From contig JAQCTH010000008.1 of the NCBI GenBank assembly GCA_027686065.1, positions 1-64,000 of the forward strand: DNA of 64,000 nucleotides, in the 5' to 3' direction. The notes under the pieces were generated by a model. That model was not told the origin of the DNA. It did not search any database and worked only from the letters and a program-made list of their open reading frames with translations. Source of the stretch: Clostridiaceae bacterium AF10-41. GTDB lineage: Bacteria > Bacillota > Clostridia > Clostridiales > Clostridiaceae. Within the stretch, counting starts at the first letter, position 1. The number at the start of each line of letters is the position of its first letter. Positions 55,242 through 64,000 of the stretch are shown piece after piece. A program made the position numbers and the translations under genes.

Positions 55242-57515
55242 CTAACTAATCTTTTCCCAAGCACCCCATTGACTTGCACCAGGAGTTTCACCTTGTGTCC
55301 ACCATTTAGCTCTATATTTAATACCGTTATACATAATAACGTCGCCAGCTACATAAGCTTTGGTTGGGCTATAGGTTGGGACTTCAGGATTTGTATTATC
55401 AACTACTGTGATTGTTGCTTTAGCAGTAGAGTTTAAACCTTTACTATCAGTAACTGAATAAGTTAAATTGTAAGAACCAGCTTTAGTTGTATTAACAGTA
55501 CCAGAAACAGTTATTTTATTTGTTAAATCACCATCTTCTTTATCAGAGGCAGTTATACCAGCTAAAGGATTAAAAGAATCACCAATGTATATTTGTCTAT
55601 TAGTAGCCCCATTAATTACTGGAGCAGTATTATCTTCTGGAGATGTTGCGTTACCATAAATAAATTGTCTTCCCATTTCAGGAGATGTTGAATACATTCT
55701 TTGTGATAATTCAATACTTACTAATCCATTTAGGTTATCTATAGATTCAGCAATGTTTAAATCGAAAGATACTGTTTGGCCAGGTTTCATAAGCTTTCCA
55801 TCATATGATACAGAGAAATCTATTACGTAATATCCATTTTCTTGCTTAACTGCAGGACTTGGATGTTGAGCACCTGTTATAGTAATACCATTTGTCTTAA
55901 TATAAAGCTTTACATTTTTTAGAGTTTTAGCTGCAGTTTCAACAGAACTAAGAACTTCACCAGATTCACTTAGCTTTTCATTATTTGTAAAGCTTAAATT
56001 TATTACACTACCACTTCCCCATGCAGGTTTACTTGTAGTTAATTTAGAAGTCACATTAAGCTTATTATAAGTTAAGGTATAGTTGTCTAGACTACCTGAG
56101 CCAAATAATGCTTCCTTGGTTACTTTTGTAAGTTCATCATGTTTAGTAGATGTTGTTTTAGCATCTTGTGAAGCCATCCAAGCAATCATTCCACCTAAGT
56201 TATGCTCTTTAACATATTTAACTTTTTCTTGTATTGATCTTGCATTATCATAGGTAAAGAATGCACCTGTTGTTTCATTATATAAATAAGGAGCTTTAGC
56301 ACTATCGTCCCAATATTCTTTTAGGCCAGTATATTTTGCTTTTAGTTGGTTAAGAGCATTGTATGACCATACTCCACCAGCACGACCACCTTCACCATTT
56401 TTTATAGGAGCTTCATTAAGAGCACCTGGAGTTGGAGTAAGGTCTGCATCTTTATTAACAACTGCAGCTGTTCCAAACAACCCAGGATTAGCATAATCTA
56501 GTCCATTATTGCTTACTTTTTCCCAGCCACGTGTATAATAAGCCGCTCCAATAACTATTTTTTCAGGTCTAGCTCCGTTTGCTATATAGTAATTAACACT
56601 TTCATCAACAGAAAGACCTTCTCCCTTAGATGGAGAATTAGGATTAGTGTAAAGTGCTGTATGATGATTACTAACTGTGCTCCATGCACCAGACATGTCG
56701 TAAGTCATTATATTTGCAAAATCAATTACATTAAATAATTTTGCTACGTCTATTCCTTCATCAACTTTAGCCTTACCAGCAGGGATAGCAACTGAAAGTT
56801 CGTAAGTTTTTCCAAGCTCAGCACCTTGTTTAATTAAAGCATCTTTTAAATCCTGTAATAAAATTATAAAGTTATCTTTATCAGCAGGAGTGGCTTTTGG
56901 AGTTCCTTCATCATTAGTATTATCAACTTTGTCTGGTTCTCTAAGGCTAGCTGGATATTCCCAATCTATATCAACAAAATCCATATTAGTATATTTAATA
57001 AACGCCATAACATTTTTTACAAAGTTTGCTCTTATTGAAGGATTAGCAGCTATAACTGAGAAGTCACCTGATTTAGACCATCCACCTAAAGATACTCCTA
57101 TCTTTAGGTTAGGATTTTCACTTTTTAATACTTGAAATGCATTTAGAATACCTCCATTTACATCTCCATAAGTTACGCCAGCATTTCCTAGAGGATGACC
57201 AGTAGCGGCATCTTTATCAGTGAATTTTAAAACCCCTTGTGCATCAAAATCTACGAATGCAAAATTAAGGTGAGTTAATTGATCAGCAGGAATATCCTTA
57301 GGGTAGAAGTTGCCTTGACCTCCCCAGATTGACCAGTCTCCATAATACATTACATTACGATACTTTTGAGTAGATTGTTGAACTGCATTAGGTGTAAAAT
57401 CATTTGTTGAGTTAACTACAGCATTAGTAGGAGTTATACCAGTTAAGAGAAATGTAGTTATTGCAGTTAATGCAATAATAGACTTAGACCTTTTATGAAA
57501 CATTTTCTTTATCAT
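55242..57515 (-). CDS. Secreted GH18 chitinase with DUF5011 and CBM5/12 modules
   Basis: 757 residues. Signal peptide ends near TNAVV. GH18 domain about 50-470 with SLGGW and FVDIDWEYP (acid Glu186). A beta-rich module (~480-640, NLSFTNNEKLSESGEV) is probably a cellulose/chitin-binding or cell-surface module. DUF5011 and CBM5/12 follow as in the neighbour. The catalytic domains of the two chitinases differ clearly, so they likely attack chitin in different ways. Own SD AAGGGGGA; 90 bases separate it from the downstream chitinase. Confidence 0.93.
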   Translation of the reverse strand: MIKKMFHKRSKSIIALTAITTFLLTGITPTNAVVNSTNDFTPNAVQQSTQKYRNVMYYGDWSIWGGQGNFYPKDIPADQLTHLNFAFVDFDAQGVLKFTDKDAATGHPLGNAGVTYGDVNGGILNAFQVLKSENPNLKIGVSLGGWSKSGDFSVIAANPSIRANFVKNVMAFIKYTNMDFVDIDWEYPASLREPDKVDNTNDEGTPKATPADKDNFIILLQDLKDALIKQGAELGKTYELSVAIPAGKAKVDEGIDVAKLFNVIDFANIMTYDMSGAWSTVSNHHTALYTNPNSPSKGEGLSVDESVNYYIANGARPEKIVIGAAYYTRGWEKVSNNGLDYANPGLFGTAAVVNKDADLTPTPGALNEAPIKNGEGGRAGGVWSYNALNQLKAKYTGLKEYWDDSAKAPYLYNETTGAFFTYDNARSIQEKVKYVKEHNLGGMIAWMASQDAKTTSTKHDELTKVTKEALFGSGSLDNYTLTYNKLNVTSKLTTSKPAWGSGSVINLSFTNNEKLSESGEVLSSVETAAKTLKNVKLYIKTNGITITGAQHPSPAVKQENGYYVIDFSVSYDGKLMKPGQTVSFDLNIAESIDNLNGLVSIELSQRMYSTSPEMGRQFIYGNATSPEDNTAPVINGATNRQIYIGDSFNPLAGITASDKEDGDLTNKITVSGTVNTTKAGSYNLTYSVTDSKGLNSTAKATITVVDNTNPEVPTYSPTKAYVAGDVIMYNGIKYRAKWWTQGETPGASQWGAWEKIS
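55252..55583 (-). repeat. Direct repeat, copy B: shared chitinase C-terminal modules
   Basis: Partner of 52933-53264. High DNA identity, including synonymous positions, against divergent catalytic domains suggests recent copying or gene conversion. Confidence 0.85.
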
Positions 57516-58148
57516 TATATTAAATCCCCCTTAATTAAATAAAATATTTAATAAGTGAATCTTTGCTATAAATATTTAAGTGATAATAGTTAAAGTAAGC
57601 TAAGGTTTTTTTATTAAAGACTCACCTTAAGCATTTGTAAATTTAAAAGAAATGATTCATTAGTTCATAGAAGTGGTCTATATGTGTATTAATAAAGAAC
57701 ATATAAATAATTATTTATATGCCAAAATAGGTTTTCATAAGGTTTATTATATAACCTAAAAAGAGTATTCATATACTAGTTAGGAAATTTAAAGAGTAAT
57801 TTAAAGACTTTATCTGAAATGTATATTCGAGACTTTAAGGTTCCTACAAATATAAGAAATTAAGATAGGAACTGACTTGTTAATAAATAATAAAATTATT
57901 TTATTATTTTATCGAAGGTAATATTTCACCTCCTTTACAATGTATATATATACCATATAAGTATAATATAACCTAACAATTTTAATATATCAATATATTA
58001 AAGTAAAAAGTCGAACGATTAATGGTTTACTCCAGTATTTGGATTATATTCTAAGAATAAAATTAAATCTATGAATTGATGAAAATTTATAGATATCAAT
58101 ATATGAATAAGCACATAGAATATACTAATAATTTTTTAGGGGATATTA
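57516..58148. other. Divergent 633-base promoter region
   Basis: Lies between the chitinases (minus) and the subtilases (plus). No gene seen. A strong minus-strand SD-like site (AAAGGAGGTGA, about 57926-57937) has no start codon or frame behind it. Inverted repeat GTTCCTA/TAGGAAC near 57840-57875 and an AT-rich hairpin near 57885-57912 are present. Length suggests complex control of chitinase expression. Confidence 0.5.
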
Positions 58149-59948
58149 ATGGAAAATAATATTGGATGTAAAAACTATTTAGATGAAAATTCTCCTGGAT
58201 ATGTAGTTGAATATAGAGGGGATTTCAAAGCTGAGATTGATAGAGTTGATTATGCTTGTGGAGATATAATTACAGAAAATCTAGCAGTTGTATCTGTAAA
58301 TGAAAAAGATTTAGATAGATTAAGAAATGATGTACCTTCAATTGCTTTTGTTGAGACAAGAGGAATATATGTATTACAAGATATACCTCCAGTAAATGTA
58401 GATAGCATATATAATATAAAAATTAACCCTTATTTAAATTTAACAGGAAAAGGTGTAACAATAGGTATGATTGATACGGGAATAGACTATTTAAATAAGG
58501 AATTTGTAAGGGAAGATGGGAAATCAAGAATAATTAAAATATGGGATCAAACAGTGACTAAAAACACAAAAGGTAATGTATATATAGGCTCTGAATATTC
58601 TAATGAAGAAATAAATAGAGCAATTGCCAATAATCAGAAAGGGTTAGACCCATATGAAATAGTACCAAGTAAAGATGAAGTAGGGCATGGAACTAATATG
58701 GCAGGAATAATAGGAGCACGAGGATATAATTCTGATATAGAAGGTGTGGCTAATGATTGTGAGTTTATAATAGTAAAACTATTACCCTCTCCAAATTATA
58801 AAAGAATATTAAGAGAAAATAATTTACCTATTATACCTGCGTACAACAGCTCAGAAGTATTATCAGCAATTGAGTATTTAAGAAAATCAGCATATAAATT
58901 AAGAAGGCCATTAATATTATACTTAGGAGTTGGCAGTTATAACGGTAGTCATGATGGATATAATATCACAAGTAGATTCATAACATCAATTACAAGAAAA
59001 AGGGACATAGTGTTTGTGACTGGTACTGGGAATTCAGGAAATGATGAGGGGCATGCCACTAATTTTATATCAAACAATGGAGAAATTAAAACTACAGAAT
59101 TATTAATGGCCAAAGAAATGAAAATATTTACTTTACATGTATGGGTTCAAAGGCCAAATAAGATGGCATTAAATATAATAGCACCAAGTGGGGAAGAATC
59201 TGGATTTATTAATGCGAATATTAGATCCAAGGATAATAGAGCTTTTTATTTAATAAATACAAAAGTTGAGATAATATGCTATGATCCAGAAAGCTATACT
59301 GGGCATCAAGTATTCATACTGAATTTTATTGATATAAAACCAGGAATTTGGATGATAAAGCTGAGAGGCGAATATATAGCTAATGGTAGATATGATATAT
59401 GGTTGCAAGATAAATATCTCTTGCCCATTGGCACAAAATTTTTAAATTCAAATCCAGATAATACATTAACAATACCTTCTACTGCAAAAAATTTAATAAC
59501 AGTATCTTATTATGATGGAACAAATAATAGTTTAGTTTCTTCAGCTGGAAGGGGATTTAATACAAATGGATTAATCAATCCAGATATAGCTACTGAAGGG
59601 ATAAATATATTAACTATATCAGCAGGGTCTGATAAGGTAACTAAGGTAAGTGGAAGTTCAGCTGCAACTGCAATAGTTGTAGGGGTATGTGCCTTACTAA
59701 TTCAATGGGCTATATCAGATGGAAATGATCTATCTATGTATTCAATAAAGCTTAGAAGCTTATTAATATATGCTGCAGATAGAGATAGTATGTATGAATA
59801 TCCTAATGAATCTTTAGGTTATGGAAAATTAAATTTACAAGAGATTTTCAAAATACTTGGTGGAAATTATAGGATTAACAATGATCTTGAATATTTAATT
59901 GGAAGCTTATTTATTAGGATTCCAAAGGATATCATAAATAATGAGTAG
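58149..59948 (+). CDS. Csp-like subtilisin family (S8) serine protease
   Basis: 599 residues. A prodomain-like N-terminus of ~95 residues precedes the catalytic domain. Triad Asp109 (GMIDTGIDYL), His180 (GHGTNMAG) and Ser504 (SGSSAATA) is complete. A jelly-roll-like insert lies between His and Ser, as in clostridial CspA/B/C germination proteases. No signal peptide. Csp proteins activate the cortex lytic enzyme SleC in spores; no sleC is nearby, so this may be a paralogue with another task. Eight bases before a second such gene. Confidence 0.87.
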   Translation: MENNIGCKNYLDENSPGYVVEYRGDFKAEIDRVDYACGDIITENLAVVSVNEKDLDRLRNDVPSIAFVETRGIYVLQDIPPVNVDSIYNIKINPYLNLTGKGVTIGMIDTGIDYLNKEFVREDGKSRIIKIWDQTVTKNTKGNVYIGSEYSNEEINRAIANNQKGLDPYEIVPSKDEVGHGTNMAGIIGARGYNSDIEGVANDCEFIIVKLLPSPNYKRILRENNLPIIPAYNSSEVLSAIEYLRKSAYKLRRPLILYLGVGSYNGSHDGYNITSRFITSITRKRDIVFVTGTGNSGNDEGHATNFISNNGEIKTTELLMAKEMKIFTLHVWVQRPNKMALNIIAPSGEESGFINANIRSKDNRAFYLINTKVEIICYDPESYTGHQVFILNFIDIKPGIWMIKLRGEYIANGRYDIWLQDKYLLPIGTKFLNSNPDNTLTIPSTAKNLITVSYYDGTNNSLVSSAGRGFNTNGLINPDIATEGINILTISAGSDKVTKVSGSSAATAIVVGVCALLIQWAISDGNDLSMYSIKLRSLLIYAADRDSMYEYPNESLGYGKLNLQEIFKILGGNYRINNDLEYLIGSLFIRIPKDIINNE

Positions 59949-59956
59949 GAGGCATT

Positions 59957-61711
59957 ATGGAAAATAATATTGCAATAGTTCCAGAATATATATTTGGAAG
60001 TGAAAATTATATAAGTTATTTAGTTGAATATATAGGAGAGTTTAATGAAGTGTTACTAAACAATCCTGGGATTTATGTGATAATAATTAATGATGATTAT
60101 GCTTCTGTTTATATTAAATCAAGCCTTATACAAGATATAGGAAATACTATGGAAATACTTAATTTGATAAGTAATTTTTATAAATCAAGTAACTTCGAAA
60201 TAGTTTATGTATTACCACCAGAAGTTTATACTTTGCAAGCCATATCATCTATTGAAGCGTCACAAGTAGATATATTACAAGTTGAATTACCTTTAAATTT
60301 AAGAGGAAAAGGTGTAGTAGTTGGAATAATAGATACTGGGATAGATTATTTAAGTGATGAATTTAAAGATATTAATGGAAAAACTAGAATAAATGAGATA
60401 TGGGATCAAGGCATAGGATCTAATACAAAAATTAATAACATAGTTTTAGGAACAGTATATAAGAAAGATAAAATAAACGAGGCTATAGACTCATATAATA
60501 ACGGAAAAAATCCATATGATATAGTTCCAAGCAGAGATGAAATTGGGCATGGGACTAATATGGCGGGAATAGTTGGAGCAACAGGAAAAAACCCAAGTTT
60601 AAAAGGCGTAGCCCCTGAATGTGAATTAGTAATTGTAAAATTGGTACAGTCAAGTTTTATAAAAAAAACTTATGAAGTGGATATCCCAGTATATAATATT
60701 ACATCAATTTTTATGGCTATAGAATATTTAAAAAATTATAGCATACTAGAAGGTAAACCAATGGTTATATTATTACCTTTAGGGACTAATAGTGGTAATC
60801 ATAAGGGAGATCATGTTTTAGATAATTATATAGCATCAGTATCTAGAAATATTGGACTAGCTATTGTGACAGGAAGTGGAAATGAGGGAATACAGGATCT
60901 TCATACATCAGGGTTTATTAAAAATAAAAATGAGTATGAATCAATAGAAATGATAGTAGAAAAGGGACAAAAATTTTTATCAATGGAAGTTTGGGTTGAT
61001 TTACCTAATATAATTGAAATTAATATAATAGCTCCATCAGGGGCAGATACTGGATTTATTCCAGCTATATTAAATATAAACAAAAAACATTCTTTCATAT
61101 TTGAGCAGACAACAGCATTTATATATTATAATGTTCCAGAGGAATATACAGGAGATCAATTAATAAGAATATATTTCAAGGATATACAACCAGGAATATG
61201 GAAAATTGCTATTAGATTAAGGCTTGGTAAGATGGCAACATATAATGCGTGGTTGTTACAAAAAGGATTAACACTTCAGGGTACAAGATTTATGTCAAGT
61301 AATCAGTATGGTACTATAACTATACCAGGAGATTCACCATTCGTTATTACCGTAGCTGCATATAATCAAAATAATAATAATTTATTGGCATATTCAGGAG
61401 TAGCTTTTAGAGATAAATATGAAGATACAATTGATTTTGCAGCAGGAGGATCTAATACTATTACAGTTGGTATAGATAATGGAATTGATGTTATAAACGG
61501 AAGTAGCTTGGCAGCGGCTATAGGAGCTGGTGCATGTGTTTTGTTGTTTGAATGGGGAATAATTAATAAGAATTATCCTTATATGTATTCACAGAGTATA
61601 AAGACTTTTTTAAGTAGAGGAACTATGCAAAGACAAGGAGATAAATATCCCAATCCACAATTGGGATATGGAATAATTAACTTTTATAAAATATTTGAAA
61701 ATATGCTATAA
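59957..61711 (+). CDS. Csp-like subtilisin family (S8) serine protease, second copy
   Basis: 584 residues, same design as the gene before it. Triad Asp127 (GIIDTGIDYL), His198 (GHGTNMAG) and Ser517 (NGSSLAAA) is complete, so unlike CspC it is not a dead paralogue. The two proteins share many stretches (YDIVPSRDEIGHGTNMAGI, NIIAPSGA, QPGIWKI) but are clearly diverged. SD AGTAGGAGG at the end of the first gene. Tandem operon; perhaps they act together. Confidence 0.87.
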   Translation: MENNIAIVPEYIFGSENYISYLVEYIGEFNEVLLNNPGIYVIIINDDYASVYIKSSLIQDIGNTMEILNLISNFYKSSNFEIVYVLPPEVYTLQAISSIEASQVDILQVELPLNLRGKGVVVGIIDTGIDYLSDEFKDINGKTRINEIWDQGIGSNTKINNIVLGTVYKKDKINEAIDSYNNGKNPYDIVPSRDEIGHGTNMAGIVGATGKNPSLKGVAPECELVIVKLVQSSFIKKTYEVDIPVYNITSIFMAIEYLKNYSILEGKPMVILLPLGTNSGNHKGDHVLDNYIASVSRNIGLAIVTGSGNEGIQDLHTSGFIKNKNEYESIEMIVEKGQKFLSMEVWVDLPNIIEINIIAPSGADTGFIPAILNINKKHSFIFEQTTAFIYYNVPEEYTGDQLIRIYFKDIQPGIWKIAIRLRLGKMATYNAWLLQKGLTLQGTRFMSSNQYGTITIPGDSPFVITVAAYNQNNNNLLAYSGVAFRDKYEDTIDFAAGGSNTITVGIDNGIDVINGSSLAAAIGAGACVLLFEWGIINKNYPYMYSQSIKTFLSRGTMQRQGDKYPNPQLGYGIINFYKIFENML

Positions 61712-61826
61712 CTATATATTATTAATCTATGTATAGGTAGTTTCATAATAGATAATAATTCTATATTATATGATTAATATAATAAGTTAGAAGCACTTTA
61801 ATGAAAAAAAGGAAGGCGTATGAAGT

Positions 61827-62588
61827 ATGACATATAGTATAACTCTATTAATTATTTGCCCATTAATATTTATTGCAGGATTTATAGATGCAGTAGCAGG
61901 CGGGGGTGGCTTAATATCTTTACCCGCATATATATTTGCAGGGGTACCAATACATATTGCATATGGAACTAATAAGTTTGCTAATTGTATTGGTACAAGC
62001 GTAGCATCAGTTAAGTTTTTCAAAAGTGGGAATATAAAGGTAAAGCCTGGGATAATATCAGCAGTAGGAGCACTAATAGGATCATGGATTGGAGCACAAT
62101 TAGTTGTTCTATTAGATGAAAAGTATTTAAAGTATTCATTAATAATTATTTTGCCAATAGTTGCTGTATTTCTGTTGTTTAACAGAAATTTTGGACAAGA
62201 AAATAATACTAAAGATTTAAAAGTAAATAAGATTTATGTTTCATCATTTGTAATAGGCTTAATAATTGGTGCTTATGATGGATTTTTTGGACCAGGAACT
62301 GGAACTTTTTTAGTTTTAGCATTTACAAGTATTTGTGGATTTAGCATAATAACATCATCAGGTAATGCAAAGATGGTAAATTTAGCATCAAATTTAGCTG
62401 CTTTAATAGTATATTTATTAAATGGAAAAGTTAATTTTTCTATAGGAATACCAGCCGCTATATGTGCGGTTTTAGGAAATTACCTAGGAGCACAACTGGC
62501 AATAAAAAATGGAATTAAGTTTATAAAACCTGTAATGGTTTTTGTGATAATATTGCTATTTTCAAAAGTAATATATGAATTCATTTAA
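61827..62588 (+). CDS. TSUP-family (TauE/SafE) membrane permease
   Basis: 253 residues, about eight membrane segments. Family signatures: FIDAVAGGGGLISLPAYIFAG near the start and GAYDGFFGPGTGTFLVLAF in the second half. Exports or imports small sulfur-containing anions such as sulfite; substrate not predictable. SD AAGGAAGG. Confidence 0.88.
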   Translation: MTYSITLLIICPLIFIAGFIDAVAGGGGLISLPAYIFAGVPIHIAYGTNKFANCIGTSVASVKFFKSGNIKVKPGIISAVGALIGSWIGAQLVVLLDEKYLKYSLIIILPIVAVFLLFNRNFGQENNTKDLKVNKIYVSSFVIGLIIGAYDGFFGPGTGTFLVLAFTSICGFSIITSSGNAKMVNLASNLAALIVYLLNGKVNFSIGIPAAICAVLGNYLGAQLAIKNGIKFIKPVMVFVIILLFSKVIYEFI

Positions 62589-62590
62589 AA

Positions 62591-62611
62591 GCTCCTATTG
62601 GAGTTTTTAAT
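62591..62611 (+). terminator. Terminator of the TSUP gene
   Basis: Stem GCTCC/GGAGT with TATT loop and Ts; short. Confidence 0.6.
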
Positions 62612-62708
62612 TTTAAATTCTATATTCTAACATAGTGTCTTTATTTTAAATAATATTTACTTCTATGGATAAACTAAACTTAATTAATTTAAACAAAGGA
62701 GAAGGTTT

Positions 62709-63776
62709 ATGCATAAGAAGAATGTAATTACCTATTTAATTATTTTTAACCTTTTAACTATATTAATAATATTATTAAGTAAAATAGCAATATTAAAGAA
62801 TTTTTTTAAAGTGATATTTTCTATAGTTATTATACCAATAATATTTGGGCTGTTTTTATTTTACATATTAAAACCACTAAATAAGATATTTATAAAGAAG
62901 AAAATAAAAAATGGTAAAGCAGCCAGTTTAACTTTATTAATTTTCTTTTTTATTGCATCTGGAATAATAAAGTATTTTGGAGATTATTTTATCGAACAAT
63001 TTACAAATTTAAAGATAATATTTTTAAATATAATGAAAGAAAAGGGAACTCTATATGGAGTAGATGATATTGTTAAAGGAGATTTATTAAAATTAGATTA
63101 CTATAATAAGTTTTTAGGTGATATACAAAAATATTCAATGATATTATTTAGTAGTTTAAGGGGAATATTTGACAAAGGAATGCAGTTATTTTCTGATGTT
63201 TTACTTATTATATTAATAGTTTTTTATTTGCTTAAGGATGAGGATAAAATTAAAGAAAATATAGTAAATGTATTTCCTAGGAAATACAAAGATAGAGTTA
63301 GTGATTTTGTTGAAGAAAGTGATGAAGCTTTATCATTATATATTATAGGTCAAGCTAAAGTAGCATTCTCATTAGCTTTAATGGTATATATAGGCTATAG
63401 ATTTATAGGGATGACAAGTCCCCTTCTTTTAGCATCAATTACTTTTGTATTAGCATTTATACCCTTTATAGGTTTTTTTATATCTATGATAATTCCATAT
63501 ATTATAGCAATAGCCTTAGGCTGGCATATGGTTATAAAGTTATCTGTGTTAGTTATCATAGCTCAGACACTTAAGGGAAGAATTATCGTTCCTTTAATTA
63601 TGGGGAAAACTATGAACATACATCCAATAACAGATATATTCTTGGTAGTTGGAGCTGCAAGTTTAGTTGGACCTATTGGAGCCTTTGTAATAGTACCTCT
63701 TTATGTTATTATTAAGATATTTTTTAAGTATTTTAATAAAGAAGTGGAAGAAAAGATAAAGGAATTTAAAGAATAA
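62709..63776 (+). CDS. AI-2E family transporter (YtvI/PerM-like)
   Basis: 355 residues, seven to eight membrane segments. Typical late signatures: FIPFIGFFISMIIPYIIAIALGW and KGRIIVPLIMGKTMNIHPITDIFLVVGAASLVGPIGAFVIVP, recognised by NIHPI and GPIGAFV. The family includes Na+/H+ antiporters and a putative AI-2 exporter; which applies is unknown. SD AAAGGAGAAGG. Confidence 0.87.
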   Translation: MHKKNVITYLIIFNLLTILIILLSKIAILKNFFKVIFSIVIIPIIFGLFLFYILKPLNKIFIKKKIKNGKAASLTLLIFFFIASGIIKYFGDYFIEQFTNLKIIFLNIMKEKGTLYGVDDIVKGDLLKLDYYNKFLGDIQKYSMILFSSLRGIFDKGMQLFSDVLLIILIVFYLLKDEDKIKENIVNVFPRKYKDRVSDFVEESDEALSLYIIGQAKVAFSLALMVYIGYRFIGMTSPLLLASITFVLAFIPFIGFFISMIIPYIIAIALGWHMVIKLSVLVIIAQTLKGRIIVPLIMGKTMNIHPITDIFLVVGAASLVGPIGAFVIVPLYVIIKIFFKYFNKEVEEKIKEFKE

Positions 63777-63848
63777 GGCAATTTATATAGAAAAAAATTA
63801 TAAAAAAAATTATAATTAAAAAAAGAAATAACATTGGGGGATTAAAAA

Positions 63849-64000
63849 ATGAGTTTTAGAAATCAACTTAAAGAGGCTAAGAGAATTGTAGTTAAAGTAG
63901 GAACCTCCACATTAACTTATGAAAATGGGAAAATAAATTTAACAAGGATAGAAAATCTTACAAGAGTGTTATCTGATGTTATGAATTGTGGAAAAGAAGT
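63849..64000 (+). CDS. proB: Glutamate 5-kinase, N-terminal part (cut by window edge)
   Basis: The first 50 residues are visible: [14 protein letters not shown] is the amino-acid kinase nucleotide loop of ProB, followed by [20 protein letters not shown]. First step of proline synthesis from glutamate. SD GGGGGA eight bases before ATG. No proline T-box or riboswitch in front. Confidence 0.93.
   Translation, partial: MSFRNQLKEAKRIVVKVGTSTLTYENGKINLTRIENLTRVLSDVMNCGKE

Overview
The window is very AT-rich DNA with strong Shine-Dalgarno sites, AGA-dominated arginine codons, a serS T-box, a CpI-type [FeFe] hydrogenase, AddAB recombination enzymes, Csp-like subtilases and secreted chitinases. Together these point to an anaerobic, probably spore-forming Clostridium (sensu stricto); I do not name a species. 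Most of it reads as chromosomal backbone. I see no transposase, integrase, phage module, plasmid origin or CRISPR array.

Layout. 1-5.2 kb: tail of a tRNA, an HD-domain protein, the niacin repressor NiaR, a shrunken GlpA/DUF1667-type oxidoreductase pair, a serine T-box with serS, and three tRNA-Ser genes (two identical UGA copies and one GCU). 5.3-7.5 kb: LacI-family regulator and ROK glucokinase with a perfect LacI-type operator between them. 7.8-15.5 kb: acetyltransferase and addB-addA. 15.6-20.5 kb: cca, an L,D-transpeptidase, a DUF1189 membrane protein, an orphan cytosolic histidine kinase and tRNA-Arg(ACG). 20.7-34.4 kb: a sugar and glycopeptide block. It holds a ChbG-type deacetylase, a LicR-type PRD activator, RDD protein, PTS EIIA, EIIB and EIIC, a GrdB-like protein, glycosylasparaginase, M20 dipeptidase, CutC, YitT, an isolated Card1/Can2-like CARF nuclease, a GH4 6-phospho-glycosidase and its RpiR-type regulator. 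34.5-38.9 kb: psd, DUF1622, hydA, ferredoxin and a NapH-like iron-sulfur membrane protein. 39-46.9 kb: MATE pump behind a leader-peptide attenuator, a YkpA-type ABC-F protein, an NSS transporter behind a tyrosine-rich leader peptide, a YtrA-type GntR/ABC operon and hemolysin III. 47-52.8 kb: DUF1836 regulator, unknown membrane protein with an ECF-like sigma factor, FAD amine oxidase, YjjG nucleotidase and a pentapeptide-repeat protein. 52.9-63.8 kb: two GH18 chitinases, two Csp-like subtilases, a TSUP transporter, an AI-2E family permease and the start of proB.

How genes work together (inference). The two secreted chitinases would release chito-oligosaccharides. The cellobiose/chitobiose-type PTS, ChbG-like deacetylase and GH4 enzyme match the parts of the E. 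coli chb pathway (ChbBCA, ChbG, ChbF). Glycosylasparaginase plus dipeptidase in the same PTS run suggests that GlcNAc-Asn from glycoproteins is also used.

The most novel-looking signals are regulatory. (1) A 22-codon leader peptide ending NYYYSYYR stands before a seven-segment chain of mutually exclusive RNA pairings and a terminator, upstream of a Tyt1-like NSS transporter; this looks like classical tyrosine attenuation. (2) A 17-bp palindrome sits just before the start of each of two divergent genes, DUF1836 and hemolysin III. (3) An 8-codon leader peptide with an elaborate terminator precedes the MATE pump. (4) A CARF-nuclease has no CRISPR locus in the window. (5) An ABC-F protein has Gln in place of the catalytic Glu, and a degenerate Walker A, in its second ATPase domain.
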